From positions 1,984,001-2,048,000 of the forward strand of contig NZ_JAUSZH010000001.1 of the NCBI RefSeq assembly GCF_030817355.1: a stretch of 64,000 nt of DNA. The letters are read 5' to 3'. The notes under the pieces were generated by a model. The model was not told the origin of the DNA. It saw only the letters and a list, made by a program, of their open reading frames with translations, and did no database searches. Below, piece after piece: positions 53,373 to 62,261 of the stretch. The position numbers were made by a program, and so were the translations under genes. This DNA is from Streptomyces sp. V1I1 (GTDB lineage Bacteria; Actinomycetota; Actinomycetes; Streptomycetales; Streptomycetaceae). The first letter of the stretch is position 1. Each line of letters opens with the position of its first letter.

Positions 53373-53488
53373 GGGACGATCGACCCACGGTCAACCGAGC
53401 CGGGACGATCGACCCACGGTCAACCGAGCCGGGACGATCGACCCGCAGTCAACCGAGCCGGGACGATCGACCCGCAGTCAGCGGAGCC
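53373..53488. repeat. 29-bp tandem array, four units, last unit covering a stop codon
   Basis: Four adjacent 29-bp units start at 53373, 53402, 53431 and 53460 with no spacer. Units 1 and 2 are identical. Unit 3 differs at two positions and unit 4 at a few more. Unit 4 contains the TGA (53478-53480, minus strand) of the small membrane-protein gene, and every other unit has TCA at the equivalent place. Confidence 0.9.
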
Positions 53489-53918
53489 GGGCCACTCGCC
53501 AGACAGCCAGCGCGACGAGCACCAGGCCCACGCCGACGTACAGAGCGATGACTCGCCAGTCGGCGCGCTCGCCGGCGCCGCGGGGCGGCAGTCCCGGCCA
53601 GGTGTGGCCCACGCGGCGGGCGGCCATCACACCCCAGCCCGCGGCGCAGCAGCTGATCAGCAGGCCCAGCATGGCGACGACCGCGCCGCCGTCGCCGGTG
53701 CCGAAGGCGAGCGGGAAGGCGAACATCAGGGAGCCGACCGCGGCGAGCGCCACAATGGGTGCGAGCTGCCAGATCCGCAGCCTGCGCTGCGGTCGCAGTT
53801 CGACCTCGACCTCGTCCGCGAGCAGGTCCTGTTCGTCAGGCCCGTCCGGACTCAGACGGGACGCGCTGTCCGCTGCGTCCCGCCCTTCCTGCTCTGTGTC
53901 GCGAGGGCCGGCCTCCAT
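53478..53918 (-). CDS. small membrane protein of unknown function
   Basis: This is a 146-residue protein. An acidic N-terminal half (EAGPRDTEQEGRDAADSAS, DEQDLLADEVEVELRPQRR) leads to two adjacent hydrophobic helices (~60-105: LAPIVALAAVGSLMFAFPLAF, VAMLGLLISCCAAGWGVMAA) and a third near the C-terminus (VIALYVGVGLVLVALAVW). No family motif is recognised. ATG 53918 has GGGAGG 10 bases upstream; GTG 53948 in frame is possible. It lies between miaA and dapF on the same strand. Its last codons and stop are copied three times downstream. Confidence 0.7.
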   Translation of the reverse strand: MEAGPRDTEQEGRDAADSASRLSPDGPDEQDLLADEVEVELRPQRRLRIWQLAPIVALAAVGSLMFAFPLAFGTGDGGAVVAMLGLLISCCAAGWGVMAARRVGHTWPGLPPRGAGERADWRVIALYVGVGLVLVALAVWRVARLR

Positions 53919-54023
53919 CGCCACGCGCCCTCCCAACTCGGACTCCACGTCGATCGATGCTCGATGATGGCACGCTCCAGGGCGCCGAATTGGCTGGCAG
54001 AGCGTCCCGATGCCATCACGTGA

Positions 54024-54962
54024 TCAGGCTGTAACCGCTCGTTCGACCAACGCCAGCGCCTGGTGCGGAAGTTCCCTCCGGTGCTCGGCCGCGCCGCTCA
54101 GCCAGTGCACGCGCGGGTCCCGGCGGAACCATGAGTCCTGGCGGCGCGCGAAGCGCTTGGTGGCGCGCACGGTCTCATCGCGCGCCTCCTGTTCGGTGCA
54201 CTCCCCCGCGAGCGCCGTGAGCACCTGCTGGTAGCCGAGTGCACGCGATGCCGTGCGCCCCTCGCGCAGGCCCTGCGCCTCCAGTGCGCGCACTTCGTCG
54301 ACAAGGCCCGCTTCCCACATCCGGTCCACGCGCATCGCGATGCGTTCGTCGAGCTCGGGGCGGGCGACGTCGACGCCGATCTGGACCGTGTCGTAGACGG
54401 CATCATGGCCGGGAAGGTTGGCGGTGAAGGGCTTGCCGGTGATCTCGATGACTTCGAGGGCACGGACGATGCGGCGGCCGTTGCTGGGCAGGATCGCCTT
54501 GCCTGCCTCGGGGTCGGCGGCGGCGAGGCGGGCGTGCAGGGCACCGGAGCCGCGCGCCGTCACCTCCTCCTCGAGCCGGGCTCGGATCGCGGGGTCGGTG
54601 CCGGGGAACTCGAGGGCGTCGATGGCACCGCGTACGTACAGCCCGGAGCCGCCGACGAGGACGGGCGTACGGCCTTCGGCGAGAAGGCGGTCGATCTCCG
54701 CTCTGGCCAGCTTCTGGTATTCGGCGACGCTCGCGGTCTCGGTGACGTCCCAGATGTCGAGGAGCTGGTGCGGGATCCCGCCACGCTCGTCGGTCGTCAG
54801 CTTTGCGGTGCCAATATCCATCCCTCGGTAGAGCTGCATGGAGTCGGCGTTGACGACCTCGCCGCCCAACCGCCGGGCGAGGAAAACGCCTAGATCGGAC
54901 TTTCCGGCCGCGGTGGGACCGACAACTGCGATGACCCGCGGGGCGGGAGCTGCGCTTCTCAC
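54024..54962 (-). CDS. miaA: tRNA dimethylallyltransferase
   Basis: This 312-residue enzyme adds dimethylallyl to A37 of tRNAs reading UNN codons, before MiaB methylthiolates it. P-loop AVVGPTAAGKSDLGVFLA lies at ~17; EVVNADSMQLYRGMDIGTAK, GGIPHQLLDI, VLVGGSGLYVRGA and TKRFARRQDSWFRRDPRVHWL are family blocks. GTG 54962 gives the standard length; the longer frame to 55199 is antisense noise. miaB lies 1.6 kb away on the same strand, so the two steps are encoded close by but separately. Confidence 0.96.
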   Translation of the reverse strand: MRSAAPAPRVIAVVGPTAAGKSDLGVFLARRLGGEVVNADSMQLYRGMDIGTAKLTTDERGGIPHQLLDIWDVTETASVAEYQKLARAEIDRLLAEGRTPVLVGGSGLYVRGAIDALEFPGTDPAIRARLEEEVTARGSGALHARLAAADPEAGKAILPSNGRRIVRALEVIEITGKPFTANLPGHDAVYDTVQIGVDVARPELDERIAMRVDRMWEAGLVDEVRALEAQGLREGRTASRALGYQQVLTALAGECTEQEARDETVRATKRFARRQDSWFRRDPRVHWLSGAAEHRRELPHQALALVERAVTA

Positions 54963-55144
54963 TGCCCCAGTCTCGCAAACCCACGGGCATGTCCCCGAAC
55001 GAGCGAGGTGACGACACAGGTGCGGGTTCGTTGCCTGTTGCGAGGTTCCGAACGCCGGTTTCTCGACCGGTGCCCGCGGGCGGCGCAATGGGACGCTCGG
55101 GGCGACGCGGAACTTCGCCCTCACGAGTAGGCTATGGAGCAGAT

Positions 55145-55411
55145 ATGGGCGTTTTTTCACGGTTTCGTCGCAAGTCCAGGACGACCGCCGAGGCGTCAAC
55201 CGAGGAGGCGACCGCCAGTACTCTGACGGCCGACTCCCCGGTTGAGTGCGGTTCCGAGGCCGAGGCGTCGACGGACGCTGCGGCGGAGGTCACCGAAGCC
55301 GCGGAGGCCGAGGGCTCCGAGACCGCGGCCGCCGAAGGCGTGGAGATTCCGAAGCAGCAGTCGGCCGAGGAGGCGGCGGACAACGAAGCCGGCGAGGGCG
55401 CCCGCAAATAG
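55145..55411 (+). CDS. small acidic disordered protein
   Basis: This 88-residue protein has a basic head MGVFSRFRRKSRTT, a long Glu/Ala/Ser/Thr-rich middle with repeated EA and TEA steps, and VEIPKQQSAEEAADNEAGEGARK at the end. It is likely intrinsically disordered. GGAG precedes ATG 55145. The conserved head and tail suggest that both ends bind partners. Similar actinomycete proteins are sometimes labelled gliding motility protein without evidence. It is 19 bp ahead of the antitoxin-like gene, so they may be co-transcribed. Confidence 0.75.
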   Translation: MGVFSRFRRKSRTTAEASTEEATASTLTADSPVECGSEAEASTDAAAEVTEAAEAEGSETAAAEGVEIPKQQSAEEAADNEAGEGARK

Positions 55412-55430
55412 TCCCGAGGGAAGGTGGCCC

Positions 55431-55667
55431 ATGGGCTTCATGGACACGTTGAAGGCCAAGCTCGCCCCGGCCAAGGACAAGGTCTCTGACCTCGCGCAGC
55501 AGCACGGGGGCAAGATCGAGCACGGTCTGGAAAAGGCCGCGAAGACGGTCGACGCAAAGACCAAGGGCAAGTACAGCAATAAGATCGAGTCTGGCACCGG
55601 CAAGGCCAAGGAGGCCCTGGACCGCATTGCCCACAAGGACGACGGCACTACGCCGCCGGCTTCCTGA
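55431..55667 (+). CDS. MT0933-type antitoxin-like small protein
   Basis: This 78-residue Lys/Ala-rich protein has MGFMDTLKAKLAPAKDKVSD, then KIEHGLEKAAKTVDAKTKG and KYSNKIESGTGKAKEAL, the pattern of the MT0933/Rv0909 antitoxin-like family. GAGGGAAGGTGG precedes the ATG. No toxin gene stands beside it; its only neighbour in the same direction is the small acidic protein upstream, and a dioxygenase-like gene converges from the right. It may be a general stress protein rather than a true antitoxin. Confidence 0.75.
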   Translation: MGFMDTLKAKLAPAKDKVSDLAQQHGGKIEHGLEKAAKTVDAKTKGKYSNKIESGTGKAKEALDRIAHKDDGTTPPAS

Positions 55668-55677
55668 CATTCACCGA

Positions 55678-55714
55678 CGGAAGGCCGCGGAACAACTCGT
55701 TTCGCGGCCTTCCG
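55678..55714. terminator. bidirectional terminator
   Basis: A 12-bp perfect stem CGGAAGGCCGCG with a further four pairs inside (one G-T) and a 5-nt loop lies between convergent genes ending at 55667 and 55779. Confidence 0.75.
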
Positions 55715-55735
55715 CCGTCGCGGGTCCACCCGCAC

Positions 55736-55779
55736 GGATCCGCCGCCGGTACGGGATCCGCCGCCGGTACGGGATCCGC
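55736..55779. repeat. 18-bp tandem repeat abutting a stop codon
   Basis: Two exact units of GGATCCGCCGCCGGTACG (55736-55753, 55754-55771) and an 8-base third copy run up to the TAG (55779-55781, minus strand) of the dioxygenase-like gene. The stop itself is not copied. Confidence 0.75.
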
Positions 55780-56486
55780 TACGACCAGGCGGCGACGAGG
55801 TAGCCGACGCCGTACGGGGCGTCCTCGTAGAGCAGTTGCCCGGCCAGGTCCGCCCCCTCGGCGGCTCCCGCGAGCACCTGCCAGGGAGCCCGGCCCGCCG
55901 CCTTGAGTTCGAACGCCAGTGACTCGTCCAGCGCCTTGAGCGCATCGACATCGGCCGCACCCAGTGCCCGGGCGGCCTCCCGGTCGAAGCCGGCCGCCCG
56001 CTCGTCCAGATAGCCGGGGGCTTTCAGCGTGCGGCACGCACTGCCGTCGCCCATCACCAGCAGCGCGACGCGTTCCGCCCGGGCGCCCAGTTCCCGCCCG
56101 GCGGCAAGGCAGCGGTCACCGGCGAGGTGATCGCCGACACCGAGACCCTCCACCGGGGCATCCGCCCACTGCGCGCGGCCGAGCAGCCAGGCGGCGACTG
56201 CCAGGGACGGCGGCAGCAGACGCTCCTGGTCCGCGCCCACTCCGAGCCGTACGTCGACGTCCACACCGAAGCCGTGGAAGGACCCGGTCGCGCCCGCGAG
56301 GTACGGGCTGCGGCCCTCCTGCTCGGCGGGGCCGACCACGAACAGCAAGTCGGGCCGGGAAGCGGCGAGCACCCCCAGGGCGTCGGCGCACGCGCTCCGC
56401 GCCGCGTCGAGTTCGGGCGCGGCTCCCGCGGCGACGTCGGGCACGAGCAGCGGCGGGCAGGGGCACACGGCGGCGGCGACAAGCAT
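55779..56486 (-). CDS. class III extradiol dioxygenase subunit B-like protein
   Basis: This 235-residue protein has the LigB-like fold pattern: MLVAAAVCPCPPLLVPDVAAGAAPELD at the start, DLLFVVGPAEQ, ERVALLVMGDGSACRTLKAPGYLDERAAGFDREA, and YGVGYLVAAWS at the end. In true class III dioxygenases two histidines and a glutamate hold iron; here the usual second histidine (GDGSH) is GDGSA, so catalysis is doubtful. The ATG at 56486 begins directly with the conserved strand. It lies beside miaB with 89 bp between them. The role is unknown. Confidence 0.75.
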   Translation of the reverse strand: MLVAAAVCPCPPLLVPDVAAGAAPELDAARSACADALGVLAASRPDLLFVVGPAEQEGRSPYLAGATGSFHGFGVDVDVRLGVGADQERLLPPSLAVAAWLLGRAQWADAPVEGLGVGDHLAGDRCLAAGRELGARAERVALLVMGDGSACRTLKAPGYLDERAAGFDREAARALGAADVDALKALDESLAFELKAAGRAPWQVLAGAAEGADLAGQLLYEDAPYGVGYLVAAWS

Positions 56487-56575
56487 GATCGCCAGCCTAA
56501 TGCGTGGTCAGGCCTGCGTCCGTGTTCAGGTCCGGGCCCGGGTGAAGTGCCTGCGTCCCCCGCCGCGCCCCTCCG

Positions 56576-58099
56576 TCAGTCGCAGCCGCACCCGGGCGCC
56601 GCGGCCACCGGCAGCGGATCAGGCACACCGATCCTGGGCAGTCCCAGCATCACTCCGGCCGGCTTCGCCGCCTCGGCGGCGTTGCGCTTCTCCCACGCGT
56701 CGCCGGCGCGGGTGCGTCGTACGGACTTCGCGGTGCCCTCCGCCAGCAGGTGGTGCGGGGCGGCGTAGGTGATCTCGACGGTCACCACATCGCCCGGGCG
56801 CACGTCCTCGTCCGGCTTCGTGAAGTGGACGAGACGGTTGTCCGGGGCGCGCCCCGACAACCGGTGCGTGGCGCCGTCCTTGCGGCCCTCGCCCTCGGCG
56901 ACCATGACCTCCAGGGTCCGGCCGACCTGCTGCTTGTTCTCCTCCCAGGAGATCTCCTCCTGGAGGGCGACGAGGCGCATATAGCGCTCCTGGACGACCT
57001 CCTTGGGGATCTGGCCGTCCATCTCCGCCGCCGGGGTGCCGGGGCGCTTGGAGTACTGGAAGGTGAACGCGTTCGCGAAGCGGGCCTCGCGCACGGCATG
57101 CATGGTTTGCTCGAAATCCTCCTCGGTCTCGCCGGGGAAGCCCACGATGATGTCGGTGGAGATGGCGGCGTGCGGAATCACTGCGCGCACCTTCTCGATG
57201 ATCCCGAGGAAGCGCTCCTGCCGGTACGAGCGGCGCATCGCCTTCAGGATCGGGTCCGAGCCGGACTGGAGCGGCATGTGCAGCTGCGGCATGACGTTCG
57301 GCGTCTCGGCCATCGCGGCGATCACGTCGTCCGTGAAGTCCCGCGGGTGCGGCGAGGTGAAGCGGACCCGCTCCAGGCCCTCGATGTTTCCGCAGGCGCG
57401 CAGCAGCTTGCTGAATGCCTCGCGGTCGCCGATGTCGGAGCCGTACGCGTTGACGTTCTGGCCGAGCAGCGTGATCTCGGAGACGCCCTCGGCGACGAGT
57501 GCCTCGACCTCGGCCAGGATGTCGCCGGGCCGGCGGTCCTTCTCCTTGCCGCGCAGCGCCGGGACGATGCAGAAGGTGCAGGTGTTGTTGCAGCCGACCG
57601 AGATGGAGACCCACGCGGCGTACGCGGACTCACGGCGGGTCGGCAGCGTCGAGGGGAAGGCCTCGAGCGACTCCGCGATCTCGACCTGCGCCTCTTCCTG
57701 GATACGGGCGCGCTCCAGCAGCACCGGCAGCTTGCCGATGTTGTGCGTGCCGAAGACGACGTCGACCCACGGCGCCTTCGAAACGATGGTCTCGCGGTCC
57801 TTCTGGGCCAGGCAGCCGCCGACGGCAATCTGCATTCCGGGCCGCTTGGTCTTCATCGGCGCGAGCCGGCCGAGATTGCCGTACAGCTTGTTGTCGGCGT
57901 TCTCCCGGACCGCGCAGGTGTTGAAGACGACGACGTCGGCGTCACCGTCGGCGCCTTCGGGCGCGCGGACATAGCCGGCGTCCTCCAGCAGGCCCGACAG
58001 CCGCTCGGAGTCGTGAACGTTCATCTGGCACCCGTAGGTGCGCACCTCGTACGTTTTCAAACCGTCCACTACTCCGCCAACCACGTCGTTACCGCTCAC
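56576..58099 (-). CDS. miaB: tRNA-2-methylthio-N6-dimethylallyladenosine synthase
   Basis: This 507-residue radical-SAM methylthiotransferase acts on A37 after MiaA. The N-terminal UPF0004 cysteines lie in [25 protein letters not shown] and VGGCLAQKD. The radical-SAM CxxxCxxC is in [25 protein letters not shown] and [12 protein letters not shown] are family blocks, and the TRAM domain lies at ~400-470. GTG 58099 is used since the conserved region starts ~15 residues later; the frame to 58132 is open. Its neighbours are the conservon upstream and the dioxygenase-like gene downstream. Confidence 0.95.
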   Translation of the reverse strand: MSGNDVVGGVVDGLKTYEVRTYGCQMNVHDSERLSGLLEDAGYVRAPEGADGDADVVVFNTCAVRENADNKLYGNLGRLAPMKTKRPGMQIAVGGCLAQKDRETIVSKAPWVDVVFGTHNIGKLPVLLERARIQEEAQVEIAESLEAFPSTLPTRRESAYAAWVSISVGCNNTCTFCIVPALRGKEKDRRPGDILAEVEALVAEGVSEITLLGQNVNAYGSDIGDREAFSKLLRACGNIEGLERVRFTSPHPRDFTDDVIAAMAETPNVMPQLHMPLQSGSDPILKAMRRSYRQERFLGIIEKVRAVIPHAAISTDIIVGFPGETEEDFEQTMHAVREARFANAFTFQYSKRPGTPAAEMDGQIPKEVVQERYMRLVALQEEISWEENKQQVGRTLEVMVAEGEGRKDGATHRLSGRAPDNRLVHFTKPDEDVRPGDVVTVEITYAAPHHLLAEGTAKSVRRTRAGDAWEKRNAAEAAKPAGVMLGLPRIGVPDPLPVAAAPGCGCD

Positions 58100-58142
58100 C
58101 CGTCCAGGGTAAGGGCTCCGGTCGGGCCACAACGCTGAAGAC

Positions 58143-58763
58143 CTACGCCGGCCTCCATGCCGCCCGATCAGCGGCCGGCACAGGCGTCAGGCGAGCGGAT
58201 GCCTGCGCTCTCGCCACTTCCAGCAGGGCAAGGAGCACCGTCTTACTGGAGCTGCGATCGCGGACGTCACACAGGATGACGGGTGTGGTGGGTTCGAGGG
58301 CCAGTGCCTGTCGCACCTGCTGGCTCGTGCATTCCCGTCTGCCGTCGAAGCAATTGACGCCCACGGCGAAGGGGATTCCACGCTCCTCGAAGAAATCCAC
58401 TGAGGCGAAGGAGGAATCCAGACGTCGGGTATCAGCGAGTACCACGGCTCCCAGGGCGCCGAGAGCCAAGTCGTCCCACATGAACCAGAAGCGATCCTGG
58501 CCGGGGGTTCCGAACAGGTAGAGCACCAGCTCCGGGGCGATGGTGATCCGGCCGAAGTCCATGGCGACGGTGGTCGAATACTTGCCTTCCACACCTGCCA
58601 GATCGTCGATCCCCAGGCTCGCCTCGGTGATGCGCTCCTCTGTCTCCAGCGGGGGCACCTCGCTCACTGAGCCCACCATGGTGGTCTTGCCCACGCCGAA
58701 GCCGCCCGCAATCAGGATCTTCACTGCTGTCGGCATGATCGGCTCAGAGCTGACGGATACCAT
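58143..58763 (-). CDS. cvnD: conservon GTP-binding protein CvnD
   Basis: This 206-residue Ras-like GTPase of the conservon type has G1 [14 protein letters not shown], a switch with [11 protein letters not shown]3-like [17 protein letters not shown], and G4-like VGVNCFDGR. It lacks the NKXD motif, as conservon members do. It overlaps cvnC by 20 bp. In streptomycetes conservons form a membrane-associated complex (kinase-like CvnA, roadblock CvnB, CvnC, GTPase CvnD) that influences differentiation and antibiotic production. No cytochrome P450 (CvnE) follows; miaB is next. Confidence 0.92.
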   Translation of the reverse strand: MVSVSSEPIMPTAVKILIAGGFGVGKTTMVGSVSEVPPLETEERITEASLGIDDLAGVEGKYSTTVAMDFGRITIAPELVLYLFGTPGQDRFWFMWDDLALGALGAVVLADTRRLDSSFASVDFFEERGIPFAVGVNCFDGRRECTSQQVRQALALEPTTPVILCDVRDRSSSKTVLLALLEVARAQASARLTPVPAADRAAWRPA

Positions 58764-59118
58764 CCATCACCCTTTCGATGAGTTCCACGCTCGGTTTGTC
58801 CGCCTCCGGAGGCGGCGCCTGGACCAAAATCATCGAGTCGTTCAGTAAGTCCCCACAGAGAACTTTCACCACGCTCACCGGAAGATCCAGGTGGGCAGCT
58901 ATCTCAGCGACTGCCACCGCGCGATCCCGGCAGAAATGCAGGATTTCGGCTGACTCCGGCTCCAGGGGTTCCTGGTTGACCTCATGAAGGGACCGTGTGA
59001 CAACCAGCGTGATCAGCGTGAAAGTGTGCTGACTGTGACGGGTACGTCCGCCGGTAATGGCGTATGGCCGGACGTGGCGTCCGGCCCCTTCATCGTCGAA
59101 CCATCGCGGGTCAGGCAT
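58744..59118 (-). CDS. cvnC: conservon DUF742 protein CvnC
   Basis: This 124-residue DUF742 protein has DEGAGRHVRPYAITGGRTRH near the N-terminus and a helix-turn-helix-like block (VAEIAAHLDLPVSVVKVLCGDLLNDSM), followed by VQAPPPEA. It links the roadblock protein and the GTPase in the conservon. It overlaps cvnB by 8 bp at its start and cvnD by 20 bp at its end, so translation of all three is coupled. Confidence 0.92.
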   Translation of the reverse strand: MPDPRWFDDEGAGRHVRPYAITGGRTRHSQHTFTLITLVVTRSLHEVNQEPLEPESAEILHFCRDRAVAVAEIAAHLDLPVSVVKVLCGDLLNDSMILVQAPPPEADKPSVELIERVMDGIRQL

Positions 59119-59542
59119 CCTGAATGTAACCGTGGGGGGAGGCCTGCACGCGGGGCGCGGCGCTGAGGTACTTGCCTACCTGTTTGACGAGCGTGCCCAT
59201 CTCGAAGGCCATCATCCCGACATCCACTTCCTCGGAGGCGATCGCGGCAAGACGCGCTCCCCTGCCGGCGGCGGTGACAAAGAGGAATGCTTTTTCCATC
59301 TGGATGACCGTCTGCTGGACCTCTCCGCCGTGGAAGTGGCGCGCAGCGCCACGGGCGAGGCTGTGCATCCCCGATCCGACCGCGGACAGGTGCTCGGCGT
59401 CGTCCCGGCCGAGGCCCTTCGATTTGCCGATAAGGAGGCCGTCCCCGGACAGCACGATGGCGCAGCGAATCTCTGGAATCTGGTCCACGAGGCTGTCCAG
59501 GAGCCAGTCCAGCTGGGGAGCGGCGTGTACCTGCTCAGTCAT
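59111..59542 (-). CDS. cvnB: conservon roadblock/LC7 protein CvnB
   Basis: This 143-residue roadblock/LC7 domain protein has QLDWLLDSLVDQIPEIRCAIVLSGDGLLIG, ALSAVGSGMHSLARGAARHF and TLVKQVGKYLSAAP. Members regulate small GTPases, here CvnD. ATG 59542 has GAGGGAAC upstream. The cvnA stop is 36 bp before it, and that short gap is mostly the 16-bp duplication of the cvnA end. Confidence 0.92.
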   Translation of the reverse strand: MTEQVHAAPQLDWLLDSLVDQIPEIRCAIVLSGDGLLIGKSKGLGRDDAEHLSAVGSGMHSLARGAARHFHGGEVQQTVIQMEKAFLFVTAAGRGARLAAIASEEVDVGMMAFEMGTLVKQVGKYLSAAPRVQASPHGYIQDA

Positions 59543-59563
59543 TACTGAATGTTCCCTCACAGT

Positions 59564-59595
59564 TAGTTGGCGCTGCGGCTAGTTGGCGCTGCGGC
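59564..59595. repeat. perfect 16-bp tandem duplication spanning the cvnA stop
   Basis: TAGTTGGCGCTGCGGC occurs twice, 59564-59579 and 59580-59595, with no mismatch. The minus-strand stop TAG (59579-59581) lies across the second unit, and the first unit gives TAA (59563-59565) at the equivalent place. Confidence 0.9.
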
Positions 59596-62038
59596 CACGC
59601 GACTCCGCCTGACTGTCCACACCGGCCGACTCTTCGGCCTCGGCGATCTGGGCCCGCTTCATCCCCTGTTGGATGGCCATCATGGTGCGGGCTGACTCGC
59701 CGGGGGAGATAGCGCCGGCCTCGCCCTCGTCATCCTGCTGGGATTGTGCATGCGCCGCCTCCTTGCGCAACTGCTGCGCGAGGCTCGCTCCTCGTGTCCT
59801 TTGTGGAAGGACACGAGGGGTCACCAGTGGTGGGGATGCATCCTGTGCGCCCTCATACGTGGCGGGTTCGGGATGCCCGACTTCGGGATCGGGATGCTCT
59901 TGGGGAGGCGTCCACTCCGGCGGCGCTGGAGCCTGCGCTCCCGGGTGAGCTGATGCGGCCGGCAACAGACCTGCACCTCCATACTCGGGATACCCGTGGT
60001 GGTCTTGGAGTTGAGGCTGCACAGTGGCGTCTGCACTCCCGCCCAGTGCGCCCGCCGCCGAGGCTGCTGAGGATGCTGAGGCTGCTGATTTGAGCTGCTC
60101 CAGCAGCGGGGAATCGTGCTCCTCAAGCAGGGCTGCGGGAAGAAGCACGATGGCGAGGGTCCCGCCGTAGACGGACTCGCGCAGTTCCACCTTGATCTTG
60201 TGTCGCTCCGCGAGCCGGGCCACCACGAAGTGCCCGAGGCGCGGGTCCGCGCCCAGCGTCATCATGTCGAGCTCGGGCGGGTGCGCGAGAAGCTGGTTGG
60301 CGCCGACGCGGTGGTCCTCCGGCATTCCGAGCCCGTGGTCCTCGACATGGAGCGCCAGGCCCCTGGCGACCTTCGTTGCGCTGACGAACACCTGGGTGTC
60401 CGGCGGGGAGAAGCTCGTGCCGTTCTCGATGAGCTCAGCGAGCAGGTGGGTGACGTCGGCGACGGCCCGGCCGGCGAGAGATACCCGCCGGCCTGGGGGG
60501 AGGTTCTTCACCTTGACCCGGGTGTAGTGCTCAGTCTCCGCCACCGCGCTGCGCATCACGTCAGTGATGGAAACAGGAGCGGTCATGCGGCGGGTGGGCG
60601 GGGATCCGCCGAGGATCACGAGGTTTTCCGAATGGCGCCGCACGCGGGTGGCGAGGTGGTCGACCTTGAAGATGTCCTTCAGCAGGTCCGAGTCTTCGTG
60701 CTTGCGCTCGAGGTCGTCCAGGAGGGAGATGAGCCGGTGGATCAGGGTTTGGGTGCGGCGGATGAGCTTGGAGAAGACCTTTTCCGTTCCCTCGCGGCCG
60801 AGGGACTGATGGACGACAGTGTCCGCGGCGACGCGTGCCAGGTGGTCGATTGCCGCGTCGAGCCGTTCCAACTCATCGGTGGCGTGGTGCCTGCGAGGAG
60901 GAAGTACGGTCGGGTCGACCTGTTCTCCGCGCTCGAGTTGGGCGACGAGCTGGGGCAACCGGGTGCCGGCCAAGTCCTCGGTCTTCTGCTGGAGCTGGGA
61001 GAGCCGGCTGATCACCGAGCGCCAGAAGCGCAGGGCCAGCGCCCCTACGACCGCCAGGGCGGCCAGCGTGGCGATGGTGCCCAGGATCAGGCACAGCAAG
61101 AGACCGTCGGCTCGATCCGTGCCGGTGTCGGCCAGGTTCTCGAGGGAGTCCGAGTTCAGCTTCTGCAGATCGTTGACGACGGTGTCGGCGGCGTCTGGCC
61201 ACGCTGTGGCCTGGTTGGGCAGCTTCGTGCCGCCGCTGATCGCCACAGCGTCTTCGATCGATGCCAGTGAGGTCCACCGGGGGCTGTCGGTGATGCTTGC
61301 ATAGGCGGTGGCATCGTCTGTGAGGAGGTCACGGGCGTCCAGGCCTTTGCGGGTCTCTCGCTGGATCGCCAGGTACTGGCTGAACTGAGCGTGGGGCGTG
61401 GAGGCGATGCGGCCGGACGGCAGTGCGGCGGAGATCAGCGCGTCCTCGCGCGAGAGCATCTCCGTGACCTGCACCAGGGACGTCGCGGCGACGGCGTGCG
61501 CGATGCGCCCGTCGTCGGTCCGTGTGGCCGCGGTGAGCAGGCTGGCGCCGTCAGCGATGGAGTCCGTGAAGTACTGGAAGGCGTCGGTGCTGGTGAGGGT
61601 GCGTTCGTCGATCGCATCGCGACGCTTGGACAACGTGTCCAGCGAGTCGCTCAGCTCCTTGGCCCGGCTCTTCAACGCCGTGGTGTCCAGCCCGGAGGGG
61701 GACAACCGGCGGAACTCCTCGACGGCAGCGTCGGTACTGCTCCGGGCGTCGTCCAGGGCGGCGCGGGAGGAGCTGGTGCGTGTGGCCTGCCAGGCGGCGG
61801 TGAGCCGGCGCTCGTCCTGAAGACGGGCCAGCACGCCGTAGGCGGGCCGGCCCGCGGACACGACCCGGTCCACATCGGCACGCAGCTGGATTTGCTCGTC
61901 GACAAGCCCGGTCGCCGTGTAGCTCCACAGTCCGGTGAGGAAGAGCGCTGGAACGACAAGAGGTAGGGCAAACGACAATCGGAGAGATCTGCGAGGGGCG
62001 GACCTATGACTTGTCCGCCGGTCGCGGGTGCCTGGCAT
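59579..62038 (-). CDS. cvnA: conservon sensor kinase-like protein CvnA
   Basis: This 819-residue membrane protein has TM1 at ~25-45 (LSFALPLVVPALFLTGLW), a large extracytoplasmic nitrate/sulfonate-sensor-like domain (~50-340), and TM2 at ~345-370 (GLLLCLILGTIATLAALAVVGAL). A cytosolic helical linker leads to an HATPase domain with HLLAELIENGTSFSPPDT, VEDHGLGMPEDH and GHFVVARLAERHKI. The C-terminal ~180 residues are disordered and proline/alanine-rich. No clear H-box is present, in keeping with conservon proteins that are not classical kinases. ATG 62038 has GAGGAA 5 bases upstream. It is the first gene of cvnABCD. Confidence 0.9.
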   Translation of the reverse strand: MPGTRDRRTSHRSAPRRSLRLSFALPLVVPALFLTGLWSYTATGLVDEQIQLRADVDRVVSAGRPAYGVLARLQDERRLTAAWQATRTSSSRAALDDARSSTDAAVEEFRRLSPSGLDTTALKSRAKELSDSLDTLSKRRDAIDERTLTSTDAFQYFTDSIADGASLLTAATRTDDGRIAHAVAATSLVQVTEMLSREDALISAALPSGRIASTPHAQFSQYLAIQRETRKGLDARDLLTDDATAYASITDSPRWTSLASIEDAVAISGGTKLPNQATAWPDAADTVVNDLQKLNSDSLENLADTGTDRADGLLLCLILGTIATLAALAVVGALALRFWRSVISRLSQLQQKTEDLAGTRLPQLVAQLERGEQVDPTVLPPRRHHATDELERLDAAIDHLARVAADTVVHQSLGREGTEKVFSKLIRRTQTLIHRLISLLDDLERKHEDSDLLKDIFKVDHLATRVRRHSENLVILGGSPPTRRMTAPVSITDVMRSAVAETEHYTRVKVKNLPPGRRVSLAGRAVADVTHLLAELIENGTSFSPPDTQVFVSATKVARGLALHVEDHGLGMPEDHRVGANQLLAHPPELDMMTLGADPRLGHFVVARLAERHKIKVELRESVYGGTLAIVLLPAALLEEHDSPLLEQLKSAASASSAASAAGALGGSADATVQPQLQDHHGYPEYGGAGLLPAASAHPGAQAPAPPEWTPPQEHPDPEVGHPEPATYEGAQDASPPLVTPRVLPQRTRGASLAQQLRKEAAHAQSQQDDEGEAGAISPGESARTMMAIQQGMKRAQIAEAEESAGVDSQAESRGRSAN

Positions 62039-62261
62039 CTGATTCCTCGTACGGCAGCGAAACAATGATGGCAGTAAGGGATGGTTCGAAATGCCCAACT
62101 TCCCCCCGCACGCGACGCCCTGACACACAGTCACCAGAGGTCGGCGGTCGGTGGAACCGTACCAGGATCATGCCGCACCCTTCATAAAAATGCTCCGGTC
62201 GGGTGAATCTTCTAGGGCATCGTGCGTGGTCGGAGCCCCCGAACACACCTGAGGGATCTGG

